From: Glycomyces sambucus
GTDB lineage: Bacteria > Actinomycetota > Actinomycetes > Mycobacteriales > Micromonosporaceae
Assembly: GCF_900102815.1 (NCBI RefSeq)
Contig: NZ_FNGF01000006.1
Span: 468,533-532,532 of the forward strand
Direction of reading: 5' to 3'
DNA length: 64,000 nt
The position numbers and the translations under genes are program-made. Position 1 is the first letter of the stretch; each line of letters opens with the position of its first letter. Shown here one piece after another: positions 49,247-59,099 of this stretch. Under the pieces are notes generated by a model. It was not told the origin of the DNA and ran no database searches. It was given only the letters and a program-made list of their open reading frames with translations.

Positions 49247-50905
49247 ATGCGAAGAACAGCGAGACTGCGGATCGGTGCGGCACTCGCCGCCGCCGCGGTG
49301 GTGATCGCCGGGACCGCCATGTCGATGACCATGGCGGCGGCCGAGAACGCCGGCGAGCCGACCTACTCCACCCAGGCCCTCGGCACCAACCTCAGCATCG
49401 GCGCGGGCGCCGACGGCACGAGCAAGGCCGCCGGCACCAGCTACGGCAACGTCATCGACGGCAACGCGAGCACCTACTGGTCCCCCAGCGGGTCCACCGG
49501 TCGGATCTCCGTCAAGTGGGGCTCGGCGCAGACCGTCTCCACCGTCGTCATCACTACCGCCTCCGGCGGCGGCACCATCGGCAACTGGCAGGTCGTCAAC
49601 AACGACAACGGGTCCGTGCTGGCCTCCGGCACGGGCGCGGGCACCATCACCTTCTCGGCGACCTCCCTCAAGAAGATCAACTTCGTCATCACCAGCGCCT
49701 CCGGGACGCCGCGGATCGCCGAGTTCGCGACCTACACCGGCACCCCCGACGGCTCGACGACCGAGGAGCCGACCGAGGAGCCCACGACCCCGGGCGACCC
49801 CGGCACGACCACGCCGCCGCCGAGCTCCGACGCGCTCTACGCCGCCCCCAACGGCAGCGCGAGCGCGGCCGGCACCATCGGCGCCCCGACCACGATCGCC
49901 TCGGCGATCAGCCGGATCAGCGCGGGCGGCACGATCTACCTGCGCGGCGGTACCTACAACCTGTCGTCGACGATCGACATCCCGCCGGGCAAGGACGGCG
50001 TCTCGGGCAACCGCACCGAGCTGTTCGCCTACGGCTCGGAGCAGCCCGTGCTCAACTTCTCGGCGCAGGCCGAGAACACCGCCAACCGCGGCATCGCGCT
50101 CGGCGGCGACTGGTGGCACGTCAAGGGGATCGTCGTCGAGCACGCCGGCGACAACGGGATCCTCCTGGGCGGCAGCAACAACGTCATCGAGCGGGTCGTG
50201 ACCCGCCACAACGCCGACACCGGCCTCCAGATCGCCCGGTACACCGCGGGCGCGCCCTCCAGCGAGTGGCCGGCGAACAACCTCGTCCTCAGCTCCGAGT
50301 CGCACGACAACGTCGACTCCGACGGCGAGGACGCGGACGGCTTCGCCGCCAAGCTCACCTCCGGCTCCGGGAACGTCTTCCGGTTCTGCGTGGCCCACAA
50401 CAACATCGACGACGGCTGGGACCTGTACACCAAGGGCGACACCGGACCGATCGGCCCGGTGCGCATCGAGGACTCCCTCGCCTACGACAACGGCACGCTC
50501 TCCAACGGCGGCCAGGCCGGCAACGGCGACCGCAACGGCTTCAAGCTCGGCGGCGAGGACATCGCCGTCAACCACACGGTCGTGCGCACCATCGCCTTCG
50601 AGAACGGCAAGCACGGGTTCACGTACAACTCGAACCCCGGCTCGATGACGATCACCGACAACCTGAGCGTCCGCAACGGCGAGCGCAACTTCAACTTCGA
50701 CGCCGGGAGCTCGGTCTTCCGCGGCAACACCTCGTGCGACAGCGGCTCCAACGACCGCATCGTGGGCAACTCCGACAGCTCGAACCAGTGGGACACCGGC
50801 TCCAACGGCTCCCGCTGCTCGGCCTACGGCGGCAGCCTGAGCTGGAGCTTCAACTCCGGCGGCACGCTCGTGGTGACCATCGGAGGGGCGGTGGTCGACC
50901 TCTAG
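49247..50905 (+). CDS. Secreted PL9-type pectate lyase with discoidin-like module
   Basis: 552 aa. A signal peptide (RLRIGAALAAAAVVIAGTAM, cleavage near MAAAEN) is followed by a F5/8-type discoidin module (residues about 45-165: NVIDGNASTYWSPSGSTGRI, KINFVITSASGTPRIAEF), a Thr/Glu/Pro linker to about 200 and a right-handed parallel beta-helix. SESHDNVDSDGEDADGFAAK followed by LTSGSGNVFRFCVAHNNIDD then GWDLYTKGDTGPIG matches the PL9 family with its Ca-binding Asp cluster and catalytic-type Lys. PL9 enzymes cut pectate by beta-elimination. ATG 49247 has AGAGGTGA 9 nt upstream. Secretion suggests plant polymer use. Confidence 0.9.
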   Translation: MRRTARLRIGAALAAAAVVIAGTAMSMTMAAAENAGEPTYSTQALGTNLSIGAGADGTSKAAGTSYGNVIDGNASTYWSPSGSTGRISVKWGSAQTVSTVVITTASGGGTIGNWQVVNNDNGSVLASGTGAGTITFSATSLKKINFVITSASGTPRIAEFATYTGTPDGSTTEEPTEEPTTPGDPGTTTPPPSSDALYAAPNGSASAAGTIGAPTTIASAISRISAGGTIYLRGGTYNLSSTIDIPPGKDGVSGNRTELFAYGSEQPVLNFSAQAENTANRGIALGGDWWHVKGIVVEHAGDNGILLGGSNNVIERVVTRHNADTGLQIARYTAGAPSSEWPANNLVLSSESHDNVDSDGEDADGFAAKLTSGSGNVFRFCVAHNNIDDGWDLYTKGDTGPIGPVRIEDSLAYDNGTLSNGGQAGNGDRNGFKLGGEDIAVNHTVVRTIAFENGKHGFTYNSNPGSMTITDNLSVRNGERNFNFDAGSSVFRGNTSCDSGSNDRIVGNSDSSNQWDTGSNGSRCSAYGGSLSWSFNSGGTLVVTIGGAVVDL

Positions 50906-50936
50906 GGCCCCGCGACAGGCCCCGTCGAGAACGCGC

Positions 50937-50969
50937 AGCGGCCGCTCCCCGGCACAGGGAGCGGCCGCT
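50937..50969. terminator. Bidirectional hairpin between pectate lyase and lepA
   Basis: AGCGGCCGCTCCC and GGGAGCGGCCGCT pair perfectly around a 7-nt loop between convergent genes. Confidence 0.85.
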
Positions 50970-50991
50970 TCGCACGCGTCTGGGGACCGGT

Positions 50992-52824
50992 CTAGTCCTC
51001 GTCGGTCCGCAGCGCGGCGATGAACGCCTCCTGGGGGACCTCGACGCGGCCGATGTTCTTCATCCGCTTCTTGCCCTCCTTCTGCTTCTCGAGGAGCTTG
51101 CGCTTGCGGGAGATGTCGCCGCCGTAGCACTTGGCGAGGACGTCCTTGCGCAGCGCCCGGATGGTCTCGCGGGCGATGATCCGCGACCCGATCGCCGCCT
51201 GGATCGGCACCTCGAACTGCTGGCGAGGGATGAGCTTCTTCAGCCGCTCGGAGAGCCGCACGCCGTACGAGTACGCCTGGTCCTTGTGGACGATCGCGGC
51301 GAACGCGTCGACCCGCTCGCCCTGGAGCAGGATGTCGACCTTCACCAGGTCGGACTCCTGCGCGCCGTCGATGTCGTAGTCGAGCGAGGCGTAGCCCTTG
51401 GTGCGGGACTTGAGCTGGTCGAAGAAGTCGAAGACGATCTCCGCGAGCGGCAGCGTGTACCGGATCTCGACCCGGTCGGTCGAGAGGTAGTCCATGCCGA
51501 TCTGAACGCCGCGCTTGGTCTGGCACAGCTCCATGACCTGCCCGATGTACTCCTTCGGGGTCAGGATGGTGGCCTTGGCGACCGGCTCGGTGATCGAGTA
51601 GATCTTGCCCTCGGGGAACTCCGAGGGGTTGGTGACCTCGACCTCCTCGCCGTCCTCCTTCACGACCTGGTAGACCACGTTCGGCGCGGTCGAGATGAGG
51701 TCGAGGTTGAACTCGCGCTCCAGCCGCTCCTGGATGATCTCCAGGTGCAGCAGGCCCAGGAAGCCCACGCGGAAGCCGAAGCCGAGCGCGGCCGAGGTCT
51801 CGGGCTCGTACTGCAGCGCGGCGTCGTTGAGCTGCAGCTTGTCGAGGGCCTCGCGGAGGTTCCCGTAGTCGGAGCCGTCAATCGGGTAGAGCCCGGAGTA
51901 GACCATCGGCTTGGCCTCGGTGTAGCCGGGCAGTGCCTCGGTCGCCGGGTTCTTGTTGAGCGTGACGGTGTCGCCCACTTTGGACTGCCGCACGTCCTTC
52001 ACGCCGGTGATGAGGTAGCCGACCTCGCCGACGCTCAGGGCCTTGGAGACCACCGGCTCGGGGCTGATGACGCCGATCTCCAGCAGCTCGTGGTCGGCGC
52101 GGGTCGACATCATGCGGATGCGGTCGCGGGCGCTGAGCTTGCCGTCGACGACCCGGATGTAGGTGACGACGCCGCGGTAGACGTCGTAGACGGAGTCGAA
52201 GATCATCGCGCGGGCGGGCGCGTCGGGGTCGCCCACGGGCGCGGGGACCTGCGCGACGACCGCGTCCAGGAGCTCGGCGACGCCGACGCCGGTCTTGCCG
52301 GAGACGCGCAGGACCTCCTCGGGCTCGCACCCGATGAGGTGGGCGATCTCCTCGGCGTACCGGTCGGGGTCGGCCGAGGGGAGGTCGATCTTGTTGAGCA
52401 CCGGGATGATCGTCATGTCGTTGTTCATCGCCAGGTACAGGTTCGCGAGCGTCTGCGCCTCGATGCCCTGCGCGGCGTCGACCAGCAGGATCGCGCCCTC
52501 GCAGGCGGCGAGCGAGCGGGACACCTCGTACGTGAAGTCGACGTGGCCGGGGGTGTCGATCATGTTGAGGACGAACTCCCCGCCCTCGGCGGCGCCCGAG
52601 CGCGCGGTCCAGGGCATGCGCACGGCCTGCGACTTCACCGTGATGCCGCGCTCGCGTTCGATGTCCATGCGGTCGAGGTACTGCGCGCGCATGAGGCGGG
52701 CGTCGACGACCTCGGTGATCTGCAGCATGCGGTCGGCCAGGGTGGACTTCCCGTGGTCGATGTGCGCGATGATGCAGAAGTTCCGGATCGACTCCGGCGC
52801 GGTCGAACCTGGCGCGTTGGTCAC
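50992..52824 (-). CDS. lepA: Elongation factor 4 (LepA)
   Basis: 610 aa ribosome-dependent GTPase implicated in initiation and ribosome biogenesis. G1 is [20 protein letters not shown] (residues about 12-31), G2 [13 protein letters not shown]3 IDTPGHVDF, and G4 [12 protein letters not shown]. The LepA C-terminal domain ends with [24 protein letters not shown] sequence ([20 protein letters not shown]), a LepA hallmark, and [20 protein letters not shown] then IAALR. GTG 52824 is preferred to a GTG eight codons upstream because GGAAGG lies 5 nt before it. Its placement beyond holA and rpsT follows the actinobacterial norm. Confidence 0.95.
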   Translation of the reverse strand: MTNAPGSTAPESIRNFCIIAHIDHGKSTLADRMLQITEVVDARLMRAQYLDRMDIERERGITVKSQAVRMPWTARSGAAEGGEFVLNMIDTPGHVDFTYEVSRSLAACEGAILLVDAAQGIEAQTLANLYLAMNNDMTIIPVLNKIDLPSADPDRYAEEIAHLIGCEPEEVLRVSGKTGVGVAELLDAVVAQVPAPVGDPDAPARAMIFDSVYDVYRGVVTYIRVVDGKLSARDRIRMMSTRADHELLEIGVISPEPVVSKALSVGEVGYLITGVKDVRQSKVGDTVTLNKNPATEALPGYTEAKPMVYSGLYPIDGSDYGNLREALDKLQLNDAALQYEPETSAALGFGFRVGFLGLLHLEIIQERLEREFNLDLISTAPNVVYQVVKEDGEEVEVTNPSEFPEGKIYSITEPVAKATILTPKEYIGQVMELCQTKRGVQIGMDYLSTDRVEIRYTLPLAEIVFDFFDQLKSRTKGYASLDYDIDGAQESDLVKVDILLQGERVDAFAAIVHKDQAYSYGVRLSERLKKLIPRQQFEVPIQAAIGSRIIARETIRALRKDVLAKCYGGDISRKRKLLEKQKEGKKRMKNIGRVEVPQEAFIAALRTDED

Positions 52825-53045
52825 GTTGACCTTCCCTCTCGGCTGCACGGTATGGCTCTCGCCACACCCGCCCGCGGGCCGTGCACGGTGACGGCTCGAT
52901 TCAGGGGCGGGCTTGACAATTCTGCCCTACCGGCCCGGGTGGCCCCGCCCACCCGCCGCGAAAAGGCGTCCCGCTCACGCGCGGGAGGGCGCCGAACGGC
53001 CCCGGCCCGCCGGGGCGGGAGCCGGGGCCGTCCTCTCGGGTGTCG

Positions 53046-54065
53046 CTATGCGGTGGCTGCGACAGGTTCACGCTCGTCGACGCCCACGGCCTTCACCCGG
53101 GCGCGCACGGCGCCGGCGGTGAAGAGGACGGCCCCGGCGGCGAGCCACGCGGCGAGCGTCAGCAGTGCGGTGTCGGCGCCCGCCCCGTCGAAGTAGGCGA
53201 CCGAGCGCACGAGGGTGCCTCCGGCGCCGGGGGTCAGGAACTGGCCGAACGCACCCCAGTGCGCGGGCAGCAGCTCGGGCGCGGCGGTCATGCCCGACAG
53301 CGGGTTGCCGATGAGCATCACGATGACCGCGCCGACCGCGAGGCCGGCCCGGCCCAGGAGCTTGAGCAGGCCGAGGATCGTCCAGGAGGAGGCGGCCATC
53401 GTCAGCGCCAGCGCGCCCGCGACGGACCAGAAGTCGCCCTCGATCGATTCGAGGACGTACAGCAGGATCGCGGCGACGCCCGCGCCGACGGCCGGGGGCG
53501 CGAGGACGGCGGCGGCGATCTGGCGGCCGGTGCCGCGCACGCTCAGGCCGATGAGCGCGGCGATGATGATGCCGCCCATGGCCATCGGGAGGGCCGAGGC
53601 GGCGAGCCCGGCGCCGTTCGGGTCGTCGGCGGGCAGGGCCACGACGTCCTCGACGGTGACCGCGACGGTCTGGCCGGCGGCCTGGCCCGTCTGGGCGGCG
53701 ATCTGGTCGGCGATGCCGGTGACCAGGCGCGCGACGGTGGGCGAGGCGGCCGTGGCGGTGTAGACGGTGACGCCGTCGGGGGCGATCTGGAGGGCGGCGT
53801 AGACCTCGCGGTCCTCGATGAGCGACCGGGCCTCGTCCGGGTCGGCGGCGGCGGTGACGTCGAAGCCGTCGGGCTCGGCCTGGTCGAGCTGGTCCTGGAC
53901 CTGCGCGGCGGCCTCGTCGGGGCCGACGACGGCGATGGGGACCTCGTGTGGTCCCATGCCCGCGGAGGGCCAGGCGAAGGCGAGGGTGATGAGGCCGACG
54001 ATGAGGGCGAGACCGACGCTGAGGCCGACCACCCGCCCGACCGGGGTCTTCTCGGGGGTTTCCAT
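53046..54065 (-). CDS. YhgE/ABC-2-like membrane protein under TetR control
   Basis: 339 aa. One N-terminal helix (VVGLSVGLALIVGLITLAFA, residues about 15-34), an outer domain of about 125 residues (HEVPIAVVGPDEAAAQVQDQ, YAALQIAPDGVTVYTATAAS) and five more helices give the layout of YhgE/Pip and ABC-2 permease-like membrane proteins (DUF3533-like). Such proteins are often linked to export or to resistance and sit beside TetR genes. ATG 54065 is preferred over TTG 54077 because GGA lies about 9 nt upstream of the former. It diverges from a TetR gene across 87 bp with two operator-like palindromes. Confidence 0.8.
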   Translation of the reverse strand: METPEKTPVGRVVGLSVGLALIVGLITLAFAWPSAGMGPHEVPIAVVGPDEAAAQVQDQLDQAEPDGFDVTAAADPDEARSLIEDREVYAALQIAPDGVTVYTATAASPTVARLVTGIADQIAAQTGQAAGQTVAVTVEDVVALPADDPNGAGLAASALPMAMGGIIIAALIGLSVRGTGRQIAAAVLAPPAVGAGVAAILLYVLESIEGDFWSVAGALALTMAASSWTILGLLKLLGRAGLAVGAVIVMLIGNPLSGMTAAPELLPAHWGAFGQFLTPGAGGTLVRSVAYFDGAGADTALLTLAAWLAAGAVLFTAGAVRARVKAVGVDEREPVAATA

Positions 54066-54084
54066 GGCGGTTTCCAATCGCTCG

Positions 54085-54105
54085 CAAGATACGTTCCGTA
54101 TCTTG
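54085..54105. promoter_or_regulatory. TetR operator 1
   Basis: CAAGATACG-TTC-CGTATCTTG is a perfect 9-3-9 palindrome 20 bp before the membrane-protein start and 47 bp before the TetR start. Confidence 0.8.
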
Positions 54106-54124
54106 ATGACTTCAAGCTAACATA

Positions 54125-54141
54125 AGAAACGATCGGTATCT
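54125..54141. promoter_or_regulatory. TetR operator 2 (imperfect)
   Basis: AGAAACG-ATC-GGTATCT repeats the 7-3-7 core geometry of operator 1 with mismatched positions and lies 11 bp before the TetR start codon, over the likely -10 region of the regulator's own promoter. Confidence 0.6.
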
Positions 54142-54152
54142 AGGGGGGTCGA

Positions 54153-54749
54153 GTGGAGCGCAAGGTCGCGTCCAGGCGTCGCGGCGAGGAGCTTGAGCAG
54201 GCGATCCTCGAAGCGGCCTTCGAGGAGTTCCGCGAGGCCGGCTGGACCGGGTTCACCATGGAGGGCGTCGCGAAGCGGGCCGGGACCAGCAAGCCGGTGC
54301 TCTATCGGCGCTGGCCGGGCAAGGTGCAGATCCTGACCGCGTGCATCGCGAGCCGGCTGCCGCGGGCGTCGGCCGCTCCCGACACGGGATCGCTGCGCGG
54401 CGACACCATCGCGTTGCTCACACTCGCCCACGAGCGCATGCGCATGATCGGGCAGAGCGCGATGCTCGGGATGCTCGCGGAGGTCAGCTCCGACCCCGAG
54501 GCGCACCGCCAGCTCCTCGCGGGCCTGGTGAACGAGCTCACCGGCCTGCTGACGAAGACGGTCTACGCGCGCGCGATCGCCCGCGGCGAGATCACCGGGG
54601 AGCACCTCACCGAGCGCCTGACGCGGCTGCCGATCGACCTGGCGCGCAACGAGTTCATCATCTTCGGGCACATCTCGCGGGAGGCGCTGGAGAGCATGGT
54701 CGACGAGGTGGTCCTGCCCGCGCTCCGCGCCCGCGGCGCGAACGTGTGA
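54153..54749 (+). CDS. TetR-family repressor
   Basis: 198 aa repressor. The N-terminal HTH is LEQAILEAAFEEFREAGWTG, FTMEGVAKRAGTSKPVLYRR then WPGKVQIL (residues about 13-60), a classical TetR opening. The C-terminal ligand domain (LRGDTIALLTLAHERMRMIG, VNELTGLLTKTVYARAIARG) has the RGE pattern of the TetR_C_16-like group. GTG 54153 is preceded by AGGGGGG. Two palindromes in the gap and the divergent membrane-protein gene suggest that it represses both that gene and itself. The ligand is unknown. Confidence 0.92.
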   Translation: MERKVASRRRGEELEQAILEAAFEEFREAGWTGFTMEGVAKRAGTSKPVLYRRWPGKVQILTACIASRLPRASAAPDTGSLRGDTIALLTLAHERMRMIGQSAMLGMLAEVSSDPEAHRQLLAGLVNELTGLLTKTVYARAIARGEITGEHLTERLTRLPIDLARNEFIIFGHISREALESMVDEVVLPALRARGANV

Positions 54750-54951
54750 GGACGCGGGGGTAATGTGCGCGACAGCCGGGGACCGGGAGGCGAGCGGGGC
54801 CCGCGACCTGGTGTAACCTGGCTCGCGGTCATGCTCCCAGGGCGTGCGTGTTGCTCGGGTCCTGGTAACGTTGACAGGCGCTCGGAGTGCCCTCTGCCTC
54901 TGACGCGATCAATTAAGGAATCCAAGCAATCACGAAACCGAGGCTTCACGC

Positions 54952-55224
54952 GTGGCGAACATCAAGTCCAAGGAAAAGCGCATTCTCACGAACGAGAAGC
55001 GCCGTATCCGCAACAAGTCTGTGAAGTCGTCGCTGAAGACGTCCGTCCGGAAGTTCCGTGAGGCGTCTGCCACTGGCGACGTCGCCGCAGCAGAGACCCA
55101 CCTGCGCGCCGCCAGCCGCGAGCTGGACAAGGCCGCGACCAAGGGCGTCATCCACAAGAACCAGGCCGCGCAGCGCAAGTCGAAGCTCGCCGCCTCCTTC
55201 AACAAGCTGTCCGCCGCCGCCTAA
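54952..55224 (+). CDS. rpsT: Ribosomal protein S20
   Basis: 90 aa 30S protein that binds 16S r[23 protein letters not shown] is the S20 opening, with the Lys/Arg helix, and [20 protein letters not shown] (residues about 63-82) is its hallmark end. It is encoded on plus and convergent with holA-linked genes, a typical actinobacterial layout near lepA. GTG 54952 follows a weak ribosome site (GAGG). The 200-bp leader has a TTGACA at 54871 but no good -10 at the right distance. A hairpin terminator follows. Confidence 0.97.
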   Translation: MANIKSKEKRILTNEKRRIRNKSVKSSLKTSVRKFREASATGDVAAAETHLRAASRELDKAATKGVIHKNQAAQRKSKLAASFNKLSAAA

Positions 55225-55256
55225 GCGCGCCGAGCGACCAGCACACCAGACTTCAG

Positions 55257-55284
55257 AAGGCCCGGGGCTCACGCCCCGGGCCTT
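55257..55284 (+). terminator. rpsT terminator
   Basis: AAGGCCCGGGGC and GCCCCGGGCCTT pair perfectly around TCAC, 32 bp after rpsT and 27 bp from the convergent gene's stop. Confidence 0.85.
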
Positions 55285-55311
55285 CGTCGTACTCGGTGTT
55301 CGCCGCGCCGG

Positions 55312-55563
55312 TCAACCGTGGCGGTTCTGGGCCCCGGCGACGAGGTCGTTGAGCTTCACCATGGCGGCCACCGTGAGCGGCAGGATGAGGACCACCCACC
55401 ACGACACCAGCTCGGTCAGCGCCATCAGCACCGCCAGCGCGACCGACCCCTCGAAGAGCAGCACGCACATCACGTTCGACAGGTAGAGGTGCCTGATCCC
55501 CAGTGCCCGGGCGTACCAGGGCCTGCGGGGCCGGCTCACCCGTCCGTGGCGGTACTCAGACAC
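55312..55563 (-). CDS. Small two-helix membrane protein
   Basis: 83 aa, not recognised. Two helices (VMCVLLFEGSVALAVLMALT, WWVVLILPLTVAAMVKLNDL; residues about 31-50 and 55-74) follow a basic cytosolic N-terminus with RPWYARALGIRHLYLSNVMC. It overlaps holA by 8 bp, so it is in the same operon, and ends just before the rpsT terminator region. GTG 55563 is the start. Role unknown; no domain seen. Confidence 0.65.
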   Translation of the reverse strand: MSEYRHGRVSRPRRPWYARALGIRHLYLSNVMCVLLFEGSVALAVLMALTELVSWWVVLILPLTVAAMVKLNDLVAGAQNRHG

Positions 55564-56545
55564 GGGTCCTCCCCGCCGCGCTCAACCGGGTGATCTGGAG
55601 GATCGCGTGCTCCAGTGCCCACCCGCGGTCGTCGGCGCCGCCCTTCACCTCGCCGTTGAGCCGCGCGCACACCTGCATCGCCTCGGCGAGGGCGTCGGCG
55701 GTCCAGTTGCGGGCCTGCTTGCGGGCCTTCTCGATCTGCCAGGGCGCCATGCCGAGCTGCCCTGCCAGCTGCGCCGCACCGCCCCGTTCGGCCGCCACGC
55801 GCGACAGGTTCCGCACCGCCATCGCCAGCGCGTCGGCGATCGGCACGGGGTCGACGCCGACCTGCATCGCCCAGCGCAGCGCGCCGAGCGCTTCGGCGGC
55901 GTCGCCGGCGATCGTCGCGTCGGCCACCGTGAACCCGGAGACCTCCGCGCGCCCCGAGTAGTACTGCGCGACGCTCTCCTGCGTGATCTTCCCGTCGGTG
56001 TCGGCCACGAGCTGCGCGCACGCCGAGGCGAGTTCGCGCAGGTCCGACCCGACCGCCTGGATGATCGTGTCCGCGATCTCGGCCGAGGCCGACCGCGGCG
56101 AGGCCCCGGCGTCGCGGAGCTCCCCGCGCACGAACGCGACCCGGTCGGGCTGCCGCTTGATCTTCGAGACCCGCACCGGGTCGAGCCCGAGCTTCTTCAG
56201 CCCCTCCGACAGCGCCTTGCCCTTGTTGCCGCCGTTGTGGCACACGGCGAGGTAGATGTCCGGCGCGGGCTGCTTCGCGTACGCGAGCACGGCCGCGATG
56301 GTGTCCTTGTCGACGTCCTGGCCCGACTCGATGACGCCGACCACCGCCCCGCCGAACAGGGTGGGGCTGGTGATCTCGTTCAGCGCCCCGCTCGTGAGGT
56401 CGGCGCCCGCGACGCGGTTGACGGCGGGCGCGGGGTCGTGCTCGGGCATCGCGGCGCGCACCGCCTTGACGTACTCGGCGGCGGCCCGCTCGGCGAGGAA
56501 TTCGTCGTCGCCCAGGATCAGGCGGATCGGTTCAGGTGCAGCCAC
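55556..56545 (-). CDS. holA: DNA polymerase III subunit delta
   Basis: 329 aa clamp-loader subunit that opens the beta clamp. The N-terminal ATPase-like fold without a Walker A shows PIRLILGDDEFLAERAAAEY (residues about 5-24), LFGGAVVGVIES and PDIYLAVCHNGGNKGKALSE, and the collar region ends with LNGEVKGGADDRGWALEHAI then LQITRL. These are the usual actinobacterial HolA features. GTG 56545 has GGGAGG upstream. It is downstream of comEC in the same direction and shares its last bases with a small membrane-protein gene. Confidence 0.93.
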   Translation of the reverse strand: MAAPEPIRLILGDDEFLAERAAAEYVKAVRAAMPEHDPAPAVNRVAGADLTSGALNEITSPTLFGGAVVGVIESGQDVDKDTIAAVLAYAKQPAPDIYLAVCHNGGNKGKALSEGLKKLGLDPVRVSKIKRQPDRVAFVRGELRDAGASPRSASAEIADTIIQAVGSDLRELASACAQLVADTDGKITQESVAQYYSGRAEVSGFTVADATIAGDAAEALGALRWAMQVGVDPVPIADALAMAVRNLSRVAAERGGAAQLAGQLGMAPWQIEKARKQARNWTADALAEAMQVCARLNGEVKGGADDRGWALEHAILQITRLSAAGRTRV

Positions 56546-56701
56546 GGCACCATCCTCCCATGCCGGGCGGGTCGCTCAGGGCCGCGACCGGTCCGGCGCC
56601 TTCCTCACCGCGCCCGCCTCCTGACGGCGTGTGCCGACTCGACCCGCGGTGTCCGATCGCCATTCACCCGAACGGCGTCGCCCTGTAGTCGACTCCTCAC
56701 A

Positions 56702-59017
56702 TCAGTCCTCGGTTCTCACCTCGATCCGTCCTCCGTTCTGCGACACGGTGATCCGTCCGTCCTCGTCTGTCCGGAACACGAGCGCGCCTCTTTCCTCCAA
56801 GAGCCCGAGCGGCCCTGGATCGGGGTGGCCGTACTCGTTCCCGGCGCCCACGCCGACCAGTGCCACCGCCGGATCGGACGCCTCCAGGAACTCGCGCATC
56901 TGGAACGAGGACCCGTGATGCGGCACCTTCAGCACGTCGACGTCGAGTGCCGCCCCGTGGTCGAGGAGGGCCCGCTGGCCTTCGAGTTCCACGTCGCCCG
57001 AGAGCAGGACGCTCGTCCCGGCGACCTCGGCCCGCAGGGCGACCGAGTTGTTGTTCGGGTCAGACCTCGTGCCGCTCATCAGGTCCGGGGGCGGCCCCAG
57101 CACCTCCAGCCGGGTCTCGCCGAAGGCGAACACCTCGCCCGGCACCGCCTCGATGAGCGGCACCGCACCGGCCCGCTCCTCCACCAGGTCGAACCCGTAC
57201 CGGGCCTCTCCCGGTGGCGGCGCGAGGATCGCGGCGACCTCCCTTCCCTCCATCACGCCGCCGATGCCGGCGGTGTGGTCGATGTGGAAGTGCGACAGCA
57301 CGAGCAGCGCCACTCGCTCCACGCCGAGCGCGTCGAGGCACGCGTCGACGAGTGCCGGGTCGGGCCCGGCGTCGACCACCACCGCCGCGTCCCCCGCGGG
57401 CAGCACCAGCGCGTCCCCCTGTCCCACATCGCACATGGTCACGACCCACCCGGACGGCGCCCCGCGGGAGAACAGGCACGCGGGGATCGTCCCCAGCCCC
57501 GCCGCGAGGAGCACCGCCAGCACCGCGCGCCGCAGCCGGCGCAGGTGCAGGAGCCCGACCACGAGCGCGAGGACCACGGCCGACCCGATGCCCCACCAGA
57601 CCCCGCCGGGCACCGGCAGCAGCGCGCCCGGCACCTCGGCGCCCGTGCGCGCCAACCAGATCAGCCACCTCGCGGGCAGGGCGGCAAGCTGCGCCGCGAC
57701 CTCGCCCGCCGGGACCCACACCGCCGCGGCGGCCGCGGCCCCGACCGAGAGCACCACCACCGGCGCGGCCACCAGGGCCGCAAGGAGGTTGACGGGCACC
57801 GACACCAGGCTCACGCCGCTCCCGAGCCCGATCAGCAGCGGCGTCACCGCCACCTGGGTCGCGAGCGGGATGGTCACGGCGAGCGCGGCGCCCTGCGGCC
57901 AGCCCCGGTGCTCCAAGGGCTTCGCCCACCGGAACGCCAGGAGCAGCAGCCCGACGCACGCCGCCACCGAGAGCGCGAACCCTGCCTGCGCGGCCATGTC
58001 CGGGTCGGCGAGGACCACGAGCAGCACCGCGGTGGCCAAGGCGGGCATCGCGGCCCGCGGTCGCCCGGCGGCCAGCGCCAGCAGCGTCATCCCGGCCATG
58101 ACGGCCGCTCGCAGGACGCTCGGCTGCGGCCCCGCGACGACCACGATCATCCCGGCCGCCACCGCCCCCGCGACCACCCGCGCCCGGGGCCCGGCCCTGC
58201 ATGCGACCGCCACCGCGAGCACCGCCCCGACGATCAGGCTCAGGTGGTATCCGGAGACCACCACCAGGTGCACGAGCCCGGTCGTGCGGAAGTCCGACGC
58301 GAGGTCGGAGTCCATCATCGAGGTGTCGCCCACCGCGAGCGCGGGGATCAGGCCCGCTTCCGGTTCCGGCACCGCTTCGACGGCTGCGGCGAGCCGGTCC
58401 CGCACGTGGGCGGCGAACCGGTGCTGGAGTGCCGGCGCGCCTTCGGGTTCGGGCGGGCCCCGGGCGCTGACGACGGCGGCCGTGAGGCGGCCGGGCCCGG
58501 CCTCCCGGAGCACCGCCGGGACGACGACCCGCTGCCCCGCATCGACTTCCAGCCACTCCCCGCCGCTCGCGACGAGGAGCACCTGCCAGTTCCCTTCGAG
58601 CACGGCGCCGCCTGACTCGAACGACCGCAGTCTCGCGGTGGCCGTGACCATGTCGGGCCACCGGGTCGACTGCTTCGGCACCGTGCGCAGCACCAGTGCC
58701 GCGTCCCCGTGCGCCTCAGCGGAGGTCAGTGAGGCGAGCCCGGGATGGTCGCGGACGGCGACGTGCGCGGTGGTGACCCCGGCGCCGAGCAGCGCCCCGA
58801 ACGCGACCGTGGCCGCCGCGGCGGCGACCGCGTGCTCGTTCCGGAGCCCCAACGCCACCAGTACCGCGCAGCCGGTCGAGATCACCAGTCCCGCGACGGC
58901 GCCGCCGGACAGGACCGCGAGCGCGGCGGCCCACACCCCGGCCGCCACGAGCGGCAGCCGCCAGTCCCGCCGCACCACCTCGGACGGCGGTGGCCGGAGC
59001 GTGAACTCGGCGCTCAC
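56702..59017 (-). CDS. comEC: ComEC/Rec2-family DNA-uptake or membrane protein
   Basis: 771 aa membrane protein. The N-terminal domain with DUF4131-like helices is followed by the Competence domain (residues about 220-470: GDTSMMDSDLASDFRTTGLV, HLVVVSGYHLSLIVGAVLAV), then a metallo-beta-lactamase-like domain (about 520-770: VTMCDVGQGDALVLPAGDAA with D-V-G-Q-G-D, LVLSHFHIDHTAGIGGV with H-x-H-x-D-H, LKVPHHGSSFQMREFLEASD). In Bacillus it forms the DNA channel; in actinomycetes natural transformation is seldom shown, so its role is uncertain. The full three-domain protein, with intact MBL motif, is kept here. comEA lies upstream. Confidence 0.93.
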   Translation of the reverse strand: MSAEFTLRPPPSEVVRRDWRLPLVAAGVWAAALAVLSGGAVAGLVISTGCAVLVALGLRNEHAVAAAAATVAFGALLGAGVTTAHVAVRDHPGLASLTSAEAHGDAALVLRTVPKQSTRWPDMVTATARLRSFESGGAVLEGNWQVLLVASGGEWLEVDAGQRVVVPAVLREAGPGRLTAAVVSARGPPEPEGAPALQHRFAAHVRDRLAAAVEAVPEPEAGLIPALAVGDTSMMDSDLASDFRTTGLVHLVVVSGYHLSLIVGAVLAVAVACRAGPRARVVAGAVAAGMIVVVAGPQPSVLRAAVMAGMTLLALAAGRPRAAMPALATAVLLVVLADPDMAAQAGFALSVAACVGLLLLAFRWAKPLEHRGWPQGAALAVTIPLATQVAVTPLLIGLGSGVSLVSVPVNLLAALVAAPVVVLSVGAAAAAAVWVPAGEVAAQLAALPARWLIWLARTGAEVPGALLPVPGGVWWGIGSAVVLALVVGLLHLRRLRRAVLAVLLAAGLGTIPACLFSRGAPSGWVVTMCDVGQGDALVLPAGDAAVVVDAGPDPALVDACLDALGVERVALLVLSHFHIDHTAGIGGVMEGREVAAILAPPPGEARYGFDLVEERAGAVPLIEAVPGEVFAFGETRLEVLGPPPDLMSGTRSDPNNNSVALRAEVAGTSVLLSGDVELEGQRALLDHGAALDVDVLKVPHHGSSFQMREFLEASDPAVALVGVGAGNEYGHPDPGPLGLLEERGALVFRTDEDGRITVSQNGGRIEVRTED

Positions 59018-59099
59018 GACGGGACCCCGGGCGAAGCCGGAAGGCGACCGTGCCCGGACCGGCGGCTTTGCATTCGCCCTTCGCAGCGCCCCATGCCGA

